From Acidimicrobiia bacterium (GTDB taxonomy: Bacteria; Actinomycetota; Acidimicrobiia; UBA5794; UBA11373), in assembly GCA_025456165.1 (NCBI GenBank), contig JALOLI010000024.1:1-9484 (forward strand): a stretch of DNA of 9,484 nucleotides, given 5' to 3'. The position numbers and the translations under genes are program-made. Of the stretch, positions 1-6,997 are shown piece by piece. Position 1 is the stretch's first letter, and every line of letters begins with the position of its first letter. The notes beneath the pieces are model-generated. The model was not told the origin of the DNA. It made no database searches and saw only the letters and a program-made list of their open reading frames with translations.

Positions 1-1046
1 GCGAGCGCCACGGCATCGTGCTCGTCGGCCATGACCCCGAAGATCTCCTCTACCAGGTCCTCCACGGTCACGATCCCGGCGGTCCCGCCGTACTCGTCGA
101 CTACCACCGCCATGCGGTGCCCGGCGTCCTGGAGGTCGGCCAGCAACTCATCCAGCGGCCGGGTCTCCGGCACTTTCAGGACCGGCCTGCCGATCACCGA
201 CACCGGGGTGACCGGGCGCCGCTCGGCGGGGATCGCGAAGGAATCCTTGACGTGGACGACGCCCTGGACCTCGTCCAGGTCCTCCCCGTACACGGGGAAC
301 CGGGAGTGACCGGTCTCCCGAGCCAGGCGGCGCAGATGCGCCACCGAGTCGTGGCGGCTGATGCCGACGATCGAGACCCGGGGGACCATGGCGTCGGCCG
401 CCACCTTCTCGGTGAAGGTGATGGCCCGGGCCAGCAGGCGCAGTTCGTCGTCGTCCAACTGCCCCTCCTCGGCCGAAGAGCGGATCATCAGCTCCAGCTC
501 CTCCATGGATCGCACTCCGGCGAGTTCGGCGCGCGGCTGGATGCCCAGCCGGCGCACCGTCCAGTCGGCCGACTTGTTGAGGACCAGGATCAGCGGGCGG
601 AGCAGGCGGTTGACCAGCTGCAGTGGTATCCCGAAGAGGACGGCAGAGCGGTAGGGCTGGGCGAGGGCGAGGTTCTTCGGCACCAGCTCGCCGATCACCA
701 TCTGTACCGCAGTGGCCAGGACGAGGGCCAGGACCACCGAAACGGCCAGCGAGGAGGTCTCGGGGATCCAGGGAAGCCGGGTAACCAGGGGCTCGATGAC
801 TCGGGCGATCGACGGCTCGGCGATGGCCCCCACGATCAGAGAGGTTGCCGTGATGCCGAGCTGGGCGCCCGACAACTCGAACGACAGGTTGCGCATGGAC
901 CGGAGCACCCGCCGGGCCGCCTGGTCACCGGCTTCGGCGCGTCGCTCCACCCGGCTGCGCTCCACCGCGACGATGGCGAACTCCCCGGCAACGAAGAACG
1001 CGTTGAGGAGGATCATCGCGGCGACGACGATCAGACCGGCGTACAT
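1..1046 (-). CDS. Second CNNM/CBS hemolysin-family membrane protein (3' end outside window)
   Basis: A second member of the CNNM/CBS-pair family; 348 residues are visible and the C-terminal CorC_HlyC domain is cut off at position 1. The N-terminal CNNM domain looks canonical: LNAFFVAGEFAIVAVE (14-29) is the first membrane helix motif, GAQLGITATSL (60-70) the second, and VIGELVPKNLAL (117-128) the conserved proline-hinge motif. Hydrophobic stretches lie at about 2-24, 58-80, 100-120 and 133-156. CBS repeats follow at about 215-275 and 285-340 (AVVVDEYGGTAGIVTVEDL at 313-331, followed by VEEIFG). The family is linked to Mg/Co or Na-dependent ion export, which is not proven here. The start is ATG 1046; GAGGGA lies 15 bases upstream of it, and a CTG two codons earlier would be better spaced, so the exact start is uncertain. 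It lies 77 bases after era, so co-transcription is possible but less tight than the overlapped genes. Confidence 0.93.
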   Translation of the reverse strand, partial: MYAGLIVVAAMILLNAFFVAGEFAIVAVERSRVERRAEAGDQAARRVLRSMRNLSFELSGAQLGITATSLIVGAIAEPSIARVIEPLVTRLPWIPETSSLAVSVVLALVLATAVQMVIGELVPKNLALAQPYRSAVLFGIPLQLVNRLLRPLILVLNKSADWTVRRLGIQPRAELAGVRSMEELELMIRSSAEEGQLDDDELRLLARAITFTEKVAADAMVPRVSIVGISRHDSVAHLRRLARETGHSRFPVYGEDLDEVQGVVHVKDSFAIPAERRPVTPVSVIGRPVLKVPETRPLDELLADLQDAGHRMAVVVDEYGGTAGIVTVEDLVEEIFGVMADEHDAVAL

Positions 1047-1123
1047 GCCCAGTGCGTCGCTTCCCTCAGTGCCTGCAGACTAACCGCCTCGGGTTGCCCC
1101 ACCGATGGGCTCACCGCAACGCC

Positions 1124-1996
1124 CTACATCCCCAGGCGCTCGATGATCTCCGGGCGGCGCTGCCAGTCCTTCTCCACCCGCACCCGCAGGTGCAAGAACA
1201 CCCGGGCCCCCAGCAGGGTCTCGATCTCGCCCCGGGCCTCGCTTCCCGCCTCTTTGAGCAGGGCCCCGCCCTTGCCGATGATCATCCCCTTCTGCGAGTC
1301 GCGCTCCACCACGACCCGCGCCTCAACGCGGATCACTCCCCCGGGCTGCTCCTCCATGCCCTCCACCACCACCGCCAGAGAGTGAGGCAGTTCCTCCCGC
1401 AGCCGGGCGAGGAACTTCTCCCGGATCAACTCGCCGATGAGCAACTCCTCGGGCTGGTCCGTAGTGGTGCCCGGCGGGAAGTAGACGGGGCCCTCGGGCA
1501 GCAGCGCGACCAGTTCGGTCACCAGCGGCGCCAGGTTCTCCCCCTGCAAGGCACTGAGGGGCACGTAGGCGGCGAAGTCCCACTCCCCCGCTTCGGCCAG
1601 TTGCGCCCCCACGGCGTCGTGCTCGGCGGCATCGACCTTGTTCACCACCACCACCGTCGCCGCGCCCGCCTCTCGCAACCGGCCGGCGATGAGCCGGTCG
1701 CCGGGGCCGATGCGCTGAGTGGCGTCGAGGACGAACACCACCGCGTCGGCGTCGGAGAGCGTCCCCTCGACCAGGCGGTTGAGCCGCTCCCCCAGGGCGG
1801 TGCGGGGACGGTGCAGGCCCGGAGTGTCCACGAACACCAGCTGCGCCTCGGCCGTGGTGAGGACCCCGCGGATGGTGTTGCGAGTCGTCTGGGGACGGGG
1901 CGAGGTTATGGCCACCTTCGCCCCCACCAGGGCGTTCACCAGCGTCGACTTGCCCACGTTGGGCCGGCCCACCACGGCGATGAAGCCGGACTTCAC
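1124..1996 (-). CDS. era: GTPase Era, 16S rRNA binding and 30S assembly
   Basis: Era is an essential GTPase that binds the 3' end of 16S rRNA and helps 30S subunit maturation. The 290-residue protein carries all G motifs: G1 GRPNVGKS (10-17), the G2 effector region PQTTRNTIRG (35-44), G3 DTPG (57-60), G4 NKVD (119-122) and G5 SAL (148-150). A C-terminal KH domain (about 200-290) contains IIGKGG (239-244) and the Era-type ending WQRRPEIIERLG. The GTG at 1996 overlaps the upstream CNNM/CBS stop (GTGA) and gives KSGFIAVVGRPNVGKST, the normal Era N terminus. The longer open frame to 2137 would add a low-complexity 47-residue shadow of the upstream gene. Being fifth in the overlapped phoH-pgpH-ybeY operon puts it with YbeY, which acts on the same region of 16S rRNA. 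No strong Shine-Dalgarno site is visible, so it probably depends on coupling. Confidence 0.97.
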   Translation of the reverse strand: MKSGFIAVVGRPNVGKSTLVNALVGAKVAITSPRPQTTRNTIRGVLTTAEAQLVFVDTPGLHRPRTALGERLNRLVEGTLSDADAVVFVLDATQRIGPGDRLIAGRLREAGAATVVVVNKVDAAEHDAVGAQLAEAGEWDFAAYVPLSALQGENLAPLVTELVALLPEGPVYFPPGTTTDQPEELLIGELIREKFLARLREELPHSLAVVVEGMEEQPGGVIRVEARVVVERDSQKGMIIGKGGALLKEAGSEARGEIETLLGARVFLHLRVRVEKDWQRRPEIIERLGM

Positions 1997-3162
1997 AGCC
2001 TGGTGACCCGGACCCGGGAGACTCGCCGCCCCTGCACCTGCTCGGCGGCGAGCACCAGGCCCTCCACTTCGAACGGCTCCCCGACGTGCGGCACCTGCCC
2101 GGCCAGGCCGAGGAGCAAGCCGCCCACGGTGTCCCAATCGCCCTCGGGCAGACGCACCCCGGTGAGGTCGGCCAGGTCGTCGACCGGCAGGCGGGCGTTG
2201 ACCAGATAGCCGCCTCCGGCGACCGGGGTGATCATCGGCTCCTCGACGTCGTGCTCGTCGACGATCTCCCCGACGATCTCCTCGATGAGGTCCTCGATGG
2301 TCACCAGGCCCACGGTGGACCCGAACTCGTCCACGACCACCGCCAGATGCACCTTCTGCCGCTGCAGTTCGCGGAGCAGGTCGTGCACCCGCTGGGTTTC
2401 GGGCACGAAATAGGCGGGCCGCATGATCGAGGTGACCGGCTGGGAGCCCTTGCCCGAGTCCATGAGGGCCAGCAGATCGCGGGCGTAGAGCACCCCCACG
2501 ATCTCGTCCCGCGACTCCCCGGTCACCGGCATCCGCGACCGGCCGTGGGCGATGACCACATCGAGGGCGTGGTCGGTGTCGTCCCGGGCCGAGATCGTCA
2601 CCATGTCGGCGCGGGGCACCATGACCTCGCGCACCACGGCATCGCCGAACTCCAGCACCGAGGTGATCAGCTTGATCTCCTCGGCCTCCTCGGCCTCGGT
2701 CTCGGTCTCGGCATCCTCCTCCTCCCCGTCTTCCTGGAGCAGGTCGGTCGCCTGCTCCCCCACCCGCACCGCCACCGCCAGCAGCCCCGACAGGTAGTAG
2801 GCGGGGAAGCGGGGCCGGGCCCGGCCCATGGAGCGGGGCAGGATGTCGACGGCCAGCACCAGGATCAGGCCCGTGCCGACCAGGCAGCCCGCCAGGGCCC
2901 AGCCCGACAGCACCGCCGACACGGCCCAGGCCGCCGGAATGGCGGCGGCGACGACGAGCACGGCGTGAACCACCCCCAGCGCCGGCTGCAGCGTGAGGCG
3001 GTCCTCGAGCAGAGCGGCGGCCCGGGCGGCGCCCCGGCGGCCCTCGGCGGCGTCGCGCAGCGCCTGGGCCCGGGGGGTGCGCACCAGCGAGGCCCCGCCG
3101 AAGCGCAGGGCGGCGCCGACCAGGACCACCAGGCCGGCCAGGATCAAGGCCAGGGCGGTCAC
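1993..3162 (-). CDS. CNNM/CBS-pair/CorC_HlyC membrane protein (YbeX-like, degenerate CNNM domain)
   Basis: Hemolysin-family protein of 389 residues, in the position of ybeX/corC in ybeZ-ybeY-ybeX clusters. Hydrophobic segments lie at about 3-20, 61-84, 88-110 and 121-135 and form a short CNNM (DUF21) domain. A strongly acidic linker (144-162, rich in Glu) precedes two CBS repeats (about 177-235 and 245-302, with AVVVDEFGSTVGLVTIEDL at 274-292). A C-terminal CorC_HlyC domain follows (about 308-386, GGYLVNARLPVDDL and DWDTVGGLLL). Relatives are implicated in Mg/Co export; YbeX also affects ribosome metabolism (family knowledge). The CNNM motif normally reading G-E-x-x-P-K is VDILPRS here (105-111), and the N-terminal F-x-x-x-E motif is not recognisable, so transport may be altered or lost. 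The GTG start at 3162 overlaps the ybeY stop (GTGA) with GGAGG four bases upstream. Confidence 0.9.
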   Translation of the reverse strand: MTALALILAGLVVLVGAALRFGGASLVRTPRAQALRDAAEGRRGAARAAALLEDRLTLQPALGVVHAVLVVAAAIPAAWAVSAVLSGWALAGCLVGTGLILVLAVDILPRSMGRARPRFPAYYLSGLLAVAVRVGEQATDLLQEDGEEEDAETETEAEEAEEIKLITSVLEFGDAVVREVMVPRADMVTISARDDTDHALDVVIAHGRSRMPVTGESRDEIVGVLYARDLLALMDSGKGSQPVTSIMRPAYFVPETQRVHDLLRELQRQKVHLAVVVDEFGSTVGLVTIEDLIEEIVGEIVDEHDVEEPMITPVAGGGYLVNARLPVDDLADLTGVRLPEGDWDTVGGLLLGLAGQVPHVGEPFEVEGLVLAAEQVQGRRVSRVRVTRL

Positions 3163-3623
3163 GGCGCCTCCCGCCCGATCATCGCCAGCAACTGCTGCTC
3201 GCGCTCTTCCATCTCATCGGCGTCCTCGTCTTCGCCGTGGTCGTAGCCGAGCAGGTGGAGGATGCCGTGCACGGCCAGGAGATAGAGGTAGTCCTCGAAG
3301 TCGACCTCCTCGGCGACGGCGTGGCGGCGGATCTCCGCCGGGCAGAGGAACACGTCGCCCAGGCTCAGCGGCGGGTAGTTGGCCATCTGGAGAGGGGCCT
3401 TCCCCGGCTCCAGGTCCTGGAGGGGGAAGGCCAGCACGTCGGTGGCCCCCTCGCGTCCCATGAACTCCCGGTTGTACTCGGCGATCTGGGCGGGAGAGAC
3501 GAGGATCATCGCCATCTCCGTGCCGGCGGCAAAGCCCTCGGCCTCCAGCACCAGATCGGCGAAGCGCCGCAGGCCGGCGGCGTCGACCGGCTCGTCCTGC
3601 TCGTCGCCGAGGAACACGCTCAC
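3159..3623 (-). CDS. ybeY: Endoribonuclease YbeY, rRNA maturation factor
   Basis: YbeY is a zinc-dependent RNase-like protein needed for 16S rRNA 3'-end maturation and ribosome quality control. The 154-residue product has normal family length. The zinc signature HGILHLLGYDH is at residues 119-129, with His119, His123 and His129 as the three metal ligands. The conserved upstream segments EYNREFMGREGATDVLAFPL (49-68) and LGDVFLCPAEI (88-98) are present, and an acidic helix (EDEDADEMEEREQQLL) follows. I placed the start at GTG 3623, which overlaps the pgpH stop as GTGA and matches the family N terminus; the frame stays open far upstream but only as an out-of-phase shadow of pgpH. The stop overlaps the next gene, again as GTGA. 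Position between phoH/pgpH and a CNNM/CBS protein, with era following, is the expected ribosome-maturation context. Confidence 0.96.
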   Translation of the reverse strand: MSVFLGDEQDEPVDAAGLRRFADLVLEAEGFAAGTEMAMILVSPAQIAEYNREFMGREGATDVLAFPLQDLEPGKAPLQMANYPPLSLGDVFLCPAEIRRHAVAEEVDFEDYLYLLAVHGILHLLGYDHGEDEDADEMEEREQQLLAMIGREAP

Positions 3624-5944
3624 GCCGGCACCGCCTTGCCGGGGAACCCGGGGTAGGGGATCCGGGCGTGGTAGTAGCCGATGAGCCCGTCGACGATGGT
3701 CTCCTTGATGCGAGTCAGCTCGCCGAAGGTGACCTGGGACTCCTCGAGTTGGCCGTCCTCCACCTTCTCGGCGATGACCTGCTCGACCAGGCGGCGCAGG
3801 CTCTCGCTGGTGGGGTCCTCTTGCTGCACCAGGGCCCGGGCCGCCGCCTCGCACGAGTCGGCCATCATCACCACCACCATCTCCTTGGACGACGGCTTGC
3901 GGCCGCGGTGGCGATAGTCGCCGGGGTCTACCTCGTCCTCGCCGTAGATCTCGAGGGCGCGGTGGAAGAAGAACCGCATGAGGCTGGTGCCGTGGTGGGT
4001 GACGATGGCCTGGGCGACCTCGGGCGGGATGCCGTAGTCCCGGCTGAGGCGCAGGCCCTCCGCCACATGGCTGCGCACCACCGCCGCCGAGTGCTCCGGG
4101 GGCAGCCGGTCGTGCGGGTTGGAGACGCCGAACTGGTTCTCGACGTAGTACTGCGGCGAGACCGTCTTCCCCAGATCGTGGAAGTAGGCCATGGCCTGGG
4201 CGAGCAGCGGGTTCCCGCCCACGGACCGGGCCGCCTTCCCCGCCAGGCTCCCCACCATGAGGCTGTGGTTGAAGGTGCCCGGGGCCTCCTCCTCGAGGAG
4301 GCGGAGCGCCGGGTGATTGCGGTCGGTGAGGTCGAGGAGGGTCTGGGTGGTGGTGATGCCGAAAGCGGAGGCGAGGAAGGGCAGCATCCCCAGGGCCGCC
4401 ACTCCAGAGATCAGGCCCGACGCCGCCCCGAACAGAGCGGTCCAGCCGAGGCTCACCTCCGGGTAGAAGAACCAGGCGAGCGCTACCGCCAGTGGGGCGT
4501 GCAACGCCGCGCTCAGCGCCACCGCCAGGTTCAGTTCGGTGCGCGACGAAACGGCCGAGACCAGCGGGATCGGCGCCAAGGTGGCCCCCACGACGAAGAT
4601 CACCAGGGCCGGGCTCTCGGTTGCCAGAGCGGTGAAGGCCGCCGCCGGCACCGCCAGGATCGTCGCCGTCCGCGAGTCGAACAGGCTGGCCGCCAGGTAG
4701 CCGAGCAGCGCCGCCGGGATGAGGAAGCCGAGCTCGGGGCGATCCCGCACCAGCAGGCCGGGCAGGCGGGCACCGGCGGCCGCCAGCACGAGGAGCAGGC
4801 CGAAGAGGACCACCATCTTCGGCTGCTGCCAGTACTCCCGGCCCACCCGCCACAGGTAGAAGACCGCCAGCAGGACGACGAGGGCGGCGACCAGCGCCAT
4901 GGCGGGCAGCGAGGCCTTGCTCTCTTCGGGGAGGAGCAAGTCCAGCTCCTTGATCGCCAGGAGCTGCGCGGCGCTGACCCGCTCGCCGGCGTTGACGATG
5001 TTCTCCCCCGCCACGTAGGACTTGGTGATCTCCTCGACCGCCTCCCTGGCCTGTTCGCGAGCGAACTGGGTCTCGGCATCGTCCGGGAAGAGATTGGGTT
5101 GCAGGGACGTGGCCACCAGGTCGGCCACCCCCGCCTCGGCGGCCAGCCGCAGCTCCTCGGGAAGGTCGCGCACCAGGATCAACGCCGGCGGGTCGCTCAC
5201 CAGGGCGTTGCGGACCTGCTCCAGTTCGCCGGAGCGGATCCCGTCGGCCAGGGTGGTGTTGGCCAGCGTCAGGGCCTCGGTCTCCACGAGAGGGAAGACC
5301 TCGGCATCTCCCGCTTCGAGCCGGTCGAAGTCGTCGTTGCGGATGGCCACCATCGCCTGCAGGGTCTCGGTGCGCAGCAGCGGGTGCTGCTCGTGCAACT
5401 GGGCGATCTGCACCTCCTCGGGAGGAGGCGGCGGCAGCGTGGTGGTCGTGCTGGTGGAGGTCGTCGTATCCGCGGAGGTGGTGGTCTCCTCGGCCGTAGT
5501 GGTCGTCTCCCCTTCGGTGGTCGAGGGCGCCTCTGATGTCGTCGTCTCGGCGGCGGTGGTAGTCGTGGTCGTCGTGGTGGTGGTGACGGTGGGCACCACG
5601 CCGGGGTCGTCGTCGGGGATCTCGAGCGGCAGCGCGGCGTCGTCGGCGTTGGCGAAGAAGTCCCGGATACTGCGAAGCACGGCCGAGGCGGCGCCCGGGT
5701 CCGGGGTGTAGACCTCGTCGACGGCTTGCCCCGCCGCCTGCCGGGCGGCCTCGGTCGCCGCCTCGTCGGGGACCTCGACGTCCCGAGTGGCGATGAGGGT
5801 CTCCGGCGCGACCTGGCCCTCGGACAGGGTCACTGCTTCCACGCCGTCCCCCTGGCCGGCGACGAGCACCAGGGAGACGAGCGCCACGGTCAGCGCCAGG
5901 GCCAGCGTGCGGATGGCACCCGAAGTCCGGGCCCCGAGCCTCAT
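3620..5944 (-). CDS. pgpH: PgpH-type 7TM-HD membrane protein, probable c-di-AMP phosphodiesterase
   Basis: Membrane-bound HD-domain phosphodiesterase; characterised PgpH proteins hydrolyse cyclic di-AMP to pApA (established knowledge). The 774-residue protein has an N-terminal membrane helix (about 11-30). An extracellular 7TM-HDED region follows (about 31-340), interrupted by a Thr/Pro-rich stretch (119-175). There are then seven hydrophobic segments at about 345-366, 376-397, 405-423, 426-443, 445-465, 470-493 and 501-530. The cytoplasmic HD domain starts after DLTDRNHPALRLL. The metal ligands expected for this family are present: His560 (FNHSL), His589-Asp590 (FHDLGK), His626, His650-His651 (THHGT) and Asp696 (MMADSCEAA). 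Catalysis is therefore likely intact. The ATG at 5944 overlaps the phoH stop (ATGA), with a GGAGG about 13 bases upstream and a G-rich run closer. The end overlaps ybeY (GTGA). The HD domain could instead act on another nucleotide, but the architecture is diagnostic for the family. Confidence 0.93.
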   Translation of the reverse strand: MRLGARTSGAIRTLALALTVALVSLVLVAGQGDGVEAVTLSEGQVAPETLIATRDVEVPDEAATEAARQAAGQAVDEVYTPDPGAASAVLRSIRDFFANADDAALPLEIPDDDPGVVPTVTTTTTTTTTTAAETTTSEAPSTTEGETTTTAEETTTSADTTTSTSTTTTLPPPPPEEVQIAQLHEQHPLLRTETLQAMVAIRNDDFDRLEAGDAEVFPLVETEALTLANTTLADGIRSGELEQVRNALVSDPPALILVRDLPEELRLAAEAGVADLVATSLQPNLFPDDAETQFAREQAREAVEEITKSYVAGENIVNAGERVSAAQLLAIKELDLLLPEESKASLPAMALVAALVVLLAVFYLWRVGREYWQQPKMVVLFGLLLVLAAAGARLPGLLVRDRPELGFLIPAALLGYLAASLFDSRTATILAVPAAAFTALATESPALVIFVVGATLAPIPLVSAVSSRTELNLAVALSAALHAPLAVALAWFFYPEVSLGWTALFGAASGLISGVAALGMLPFLASAFGITTTQTLLDLTDRNHPALRLLEEEAPGTFNHSLMVGSLAGKAARSVGGNPLLAQAMAYFHDLGKTVSPQYYVENQFGVSNPHDRLPPEHSAAVVRSHVAEGLRLSRDYGIPPEVAQAIVTHHGTSLMRFFFHRALEIYGEDEVDPGDYRHRGRKPSSKEMVVVMMADSCEAAARALVQQEDPTSESLRRLVEQVIAEKVEDGQLEESQVTFGELTRIKETIVDGLIGYYHARIPYPGFPGKAVPA
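5435..5590 (-). repeat. Thr-codon-rich tract within pgpH (residues 119-170)
   Basis: This low-complexity coding tract uses mostly ACC, ACG and ACT codons. It encodes ten consecutive Thr (121-130) and then TTT and TTTT clusters separated by short Ala/Glu/Ser spacers, ending in a Pro run (171-175). The protein part lies on the outside of the membrane according to the predicted topology. Mixed synonymous codons suggest selection for threonine rather than simple slippage of one repeat unit. The antisense strand reads as a Val/Ser-rich false frame. Confidence 0.85.
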
Positions 5945-6915
5945 CTGCCCTTGCCCCCCTCCTCGTAGCGCCGGTAGGCCTCGATGATCGAAGCCACGAT
6001 GCGGTGGCGCACCACGTCGTCGGAGGTCAGCTCGACGAAGCCCATCCCGTCGATCCCGCGCAGCACGTGGCGCACCTGGCGCAGGCCCGAGCCGCGGCCG
6101 TCGGGCAGGTCCACCTGGGTGATGTCCCCGGTCACCACCATCTTCGAGTTGAACCCGAGGCGGGTCAGGAACATCTTCATCTGTTCGGGCGAGGTGTTCT
6201 GGGCCTCGTCGAGAACGACGAAGGCGTCGTTGAGGGTGCGGCCGCGCATGTAGGCCAGCGGTGCGATCTCGATGGTCCCCCGCTCCACCAGGCGCTGCGT
6301 CTCGTCGGGGCCGAGCATGTCGTAGAGAGCGTCGTAGAGGGGCCGCAGGTAGGGGTCGACCTTGGCGGCGATGTCGCCGGGCAGGAAGCCCAGGCGCTCC
6401 CCCGCCTCGACCGCCGGGCGGGTGAGGATCATGCGGCTCACCGCCCCGGTGGTCAGCGCCTCCACCGCCAGCGCCATGGCCAGGTAGGTCTTGCCGGTCC
6501 CCGCCGGGCCGATGGCGAACACCACGGTGTCGGCCCGGATGGCGTCGAGGTAGAGCTTCTGGTTGAGGCTCTTCGGGCGCACCACCTTCCCCCGGCCCAC
6601 GGGCACGCCGTCGGTGAACACGCCGGCAGGATGGGGCACCCGGGACTTGACCAGGTCCACCACCCGGCGCACCCGGTCGGCGTCCAGCGGCTGCCCCTCG
6701 CCGACGAGCACCAGCAGCTCCTCGAACACCTGCTTGACCAGAGCCGTGGTGCGCTCGTCGCCCCCGATGCGCACCTCGTCGCCCCGTACCACGACCCGGG
6801 CCTGCGGGAAGGCTTTCTCGACGACGCGCAGCAGGCCGTCCTGCTCCCCCACCAGAGCAGCCAGGAAGTCCCCGGGCACGTGGAGTCGGGCTTCGGATGC
6901 AGAAGCCTGGGTCAC
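5941..6915 (-). CDS. phoH: PhoH family ATPase (YbeZ-like)
   Basis: Cytoplasmic P-loop ATPase of the PhoH/YbeZ family, related to superfamily 1 helicases. YbeZ is linked to RNA metabolism and is a known partner of YbeY (family knowledge). The 324-residue protein has a small N-terminal domain (about 11-85), then the PhoH core beginning [13 protein letters not shown] (114-126). Walker A is GPAGTGKT (136-143), Walker B is VVLDEAQN (233-240), and the conserved [10 protein letters not shown] segment is at 262-271. [18 protein letters not shown] (164-181) is also typical. Length is normal for the family. The GTG at 6915 was chosen because it leaves the whole N-terminal domain intact ([16 protein letters not shown]); a later GTG at residue 13 would clip it. 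The stop overlaps the pgpH start as ATGA, marking the head of a coupled operon that continues to ybeY, as in ybeZ-ybeY clusters. Confidence 0.96.
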   Translation of the reverse strand: MTQASASEARLHVPGDFLAALVGEQDGLLRVVEKAFPQARVVVRGDEVRIGGDERTTALVKQVFEELLVLVGEGQPLDADRVRRVVDLVKSRVPHPAGVFTDGVPVGRGKVVRPKSLNQKLYLDAIRADTVVFAIGPAGTGKTYLAMALAVEALTTGAVSRMILTRPAVEAGERLGFLPGDIAAKVDPYLRPLYDALYDMLGPDETQRLVERGTIEIAPLAYMRGRTLNDAFVVLDEAQNTSPEQMKMFLTRLGFNSKMVVTGDITQVDLPDGRGSGLRQVRHVLRGIDGMGFVELTSDDVVRHRIVASIIEAYRRYEEGGKGR

Positions 6916-6948
6916 AGCGAGCCGCGTTGAGGGGGCACGGGGCTTCCG

Positions 6949-6954
6949 AGTATA
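6949..6954 (-). promoter_or_regulatory. Possible -10 element of the phoH operon promoter
   Basis: TATACT on the minus strand is one base from TATAAT and stands out in a GC-rich gap. It would place the start of transcription near 6942, about 27 bases before the phoH GTG at 6915. The -35 position (about 6972-6977, CGGGGC) does not match the housekeeping consensus and falls within the shared hairpin arm. No convincing Shine-Dalgarno site is visible in the short leader. A promoter here is plausible because phoH does not overlap the upstream gene, whereas the five genes from phoH to era are overlapped. Confidence 0.4.
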
Positions 6955-6958
6955 CCGG

Positions 6959-6988
6959 CGGGGCTCGATTGGCCCCGTCGGCGGGGCC
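6959..6988 (-). terminator. Paired alternative hairpins between the bldD-like gene and phoH
   Basis: In transcript order, GGCCCCG-CCGA-CGGGGCC (6988-6971) forms a 7-bp stem with a 4-base loop, starting nine bases after the bldD-like stop. Its 3' arm also serves as the 5' arm of a second stem, CGGGGC-CAATCGA-GCCCCG (6977-6959), so the two hairpins exclude each other. No U-tract follows, so this is not a classical intrinsic terminator. It could be a weak terminator, a transcript-end stabiliser or an attenuator-like switch ahead of phoH. GC-rich sequence makes chance pairing easy. Confidence 0.35.
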
Positions 6989-6997
6989 GCAGGCCGC

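Noticed and set aside
1047..1123. Possible hairpins in the era to CNNM/CBS gap (GTTGC...GCAAC with an inner CCCA-TCGG-TGGG)
   Set aside because: Stems are only 4-5 bp with no following U-tract. They are too weak to call a terminator or regulatory RNA.
1997..2137. 47-codon upstream extension of the era frame
   Set aside because: It is a low-complexity shadow of the CNNM/CBS gene. Era normally begins a few residues before the G1 motif, as with the GTG at 1996.
4288..4301. 14-base perfect palindrome CCTCCTCGAGGAGG
   Set aside because: It lies inside pgpH and results from Leu-Leu-Glu-Glu-Glu codons (CTC CTC GAG GAG GAG). There is no reason to suspect an operator there.
3624..4853. 410-codon N-terminal extension of the ybeY frame
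   Set aside because: The extension is Pro/Gly/Arg-rich, out-of-phase pgpH sequence. YbeY is a protein of about 150 residues and the GTG at 3623 gives its normal N terminus.
3668..5536. Very long plus-strand open frame (622 codons) opposite pgpH, and similar long plus-strand frames opposite other genes (for example 18-1385, 1052-2209, 2086-3246 and 7594-8994)
   Set aside because: These are antisense shadows caused by GC-rich third positions. They are rich in His, Gln, Arg and Gly, show no family motif, and lie opposite clearly recognisable genes.
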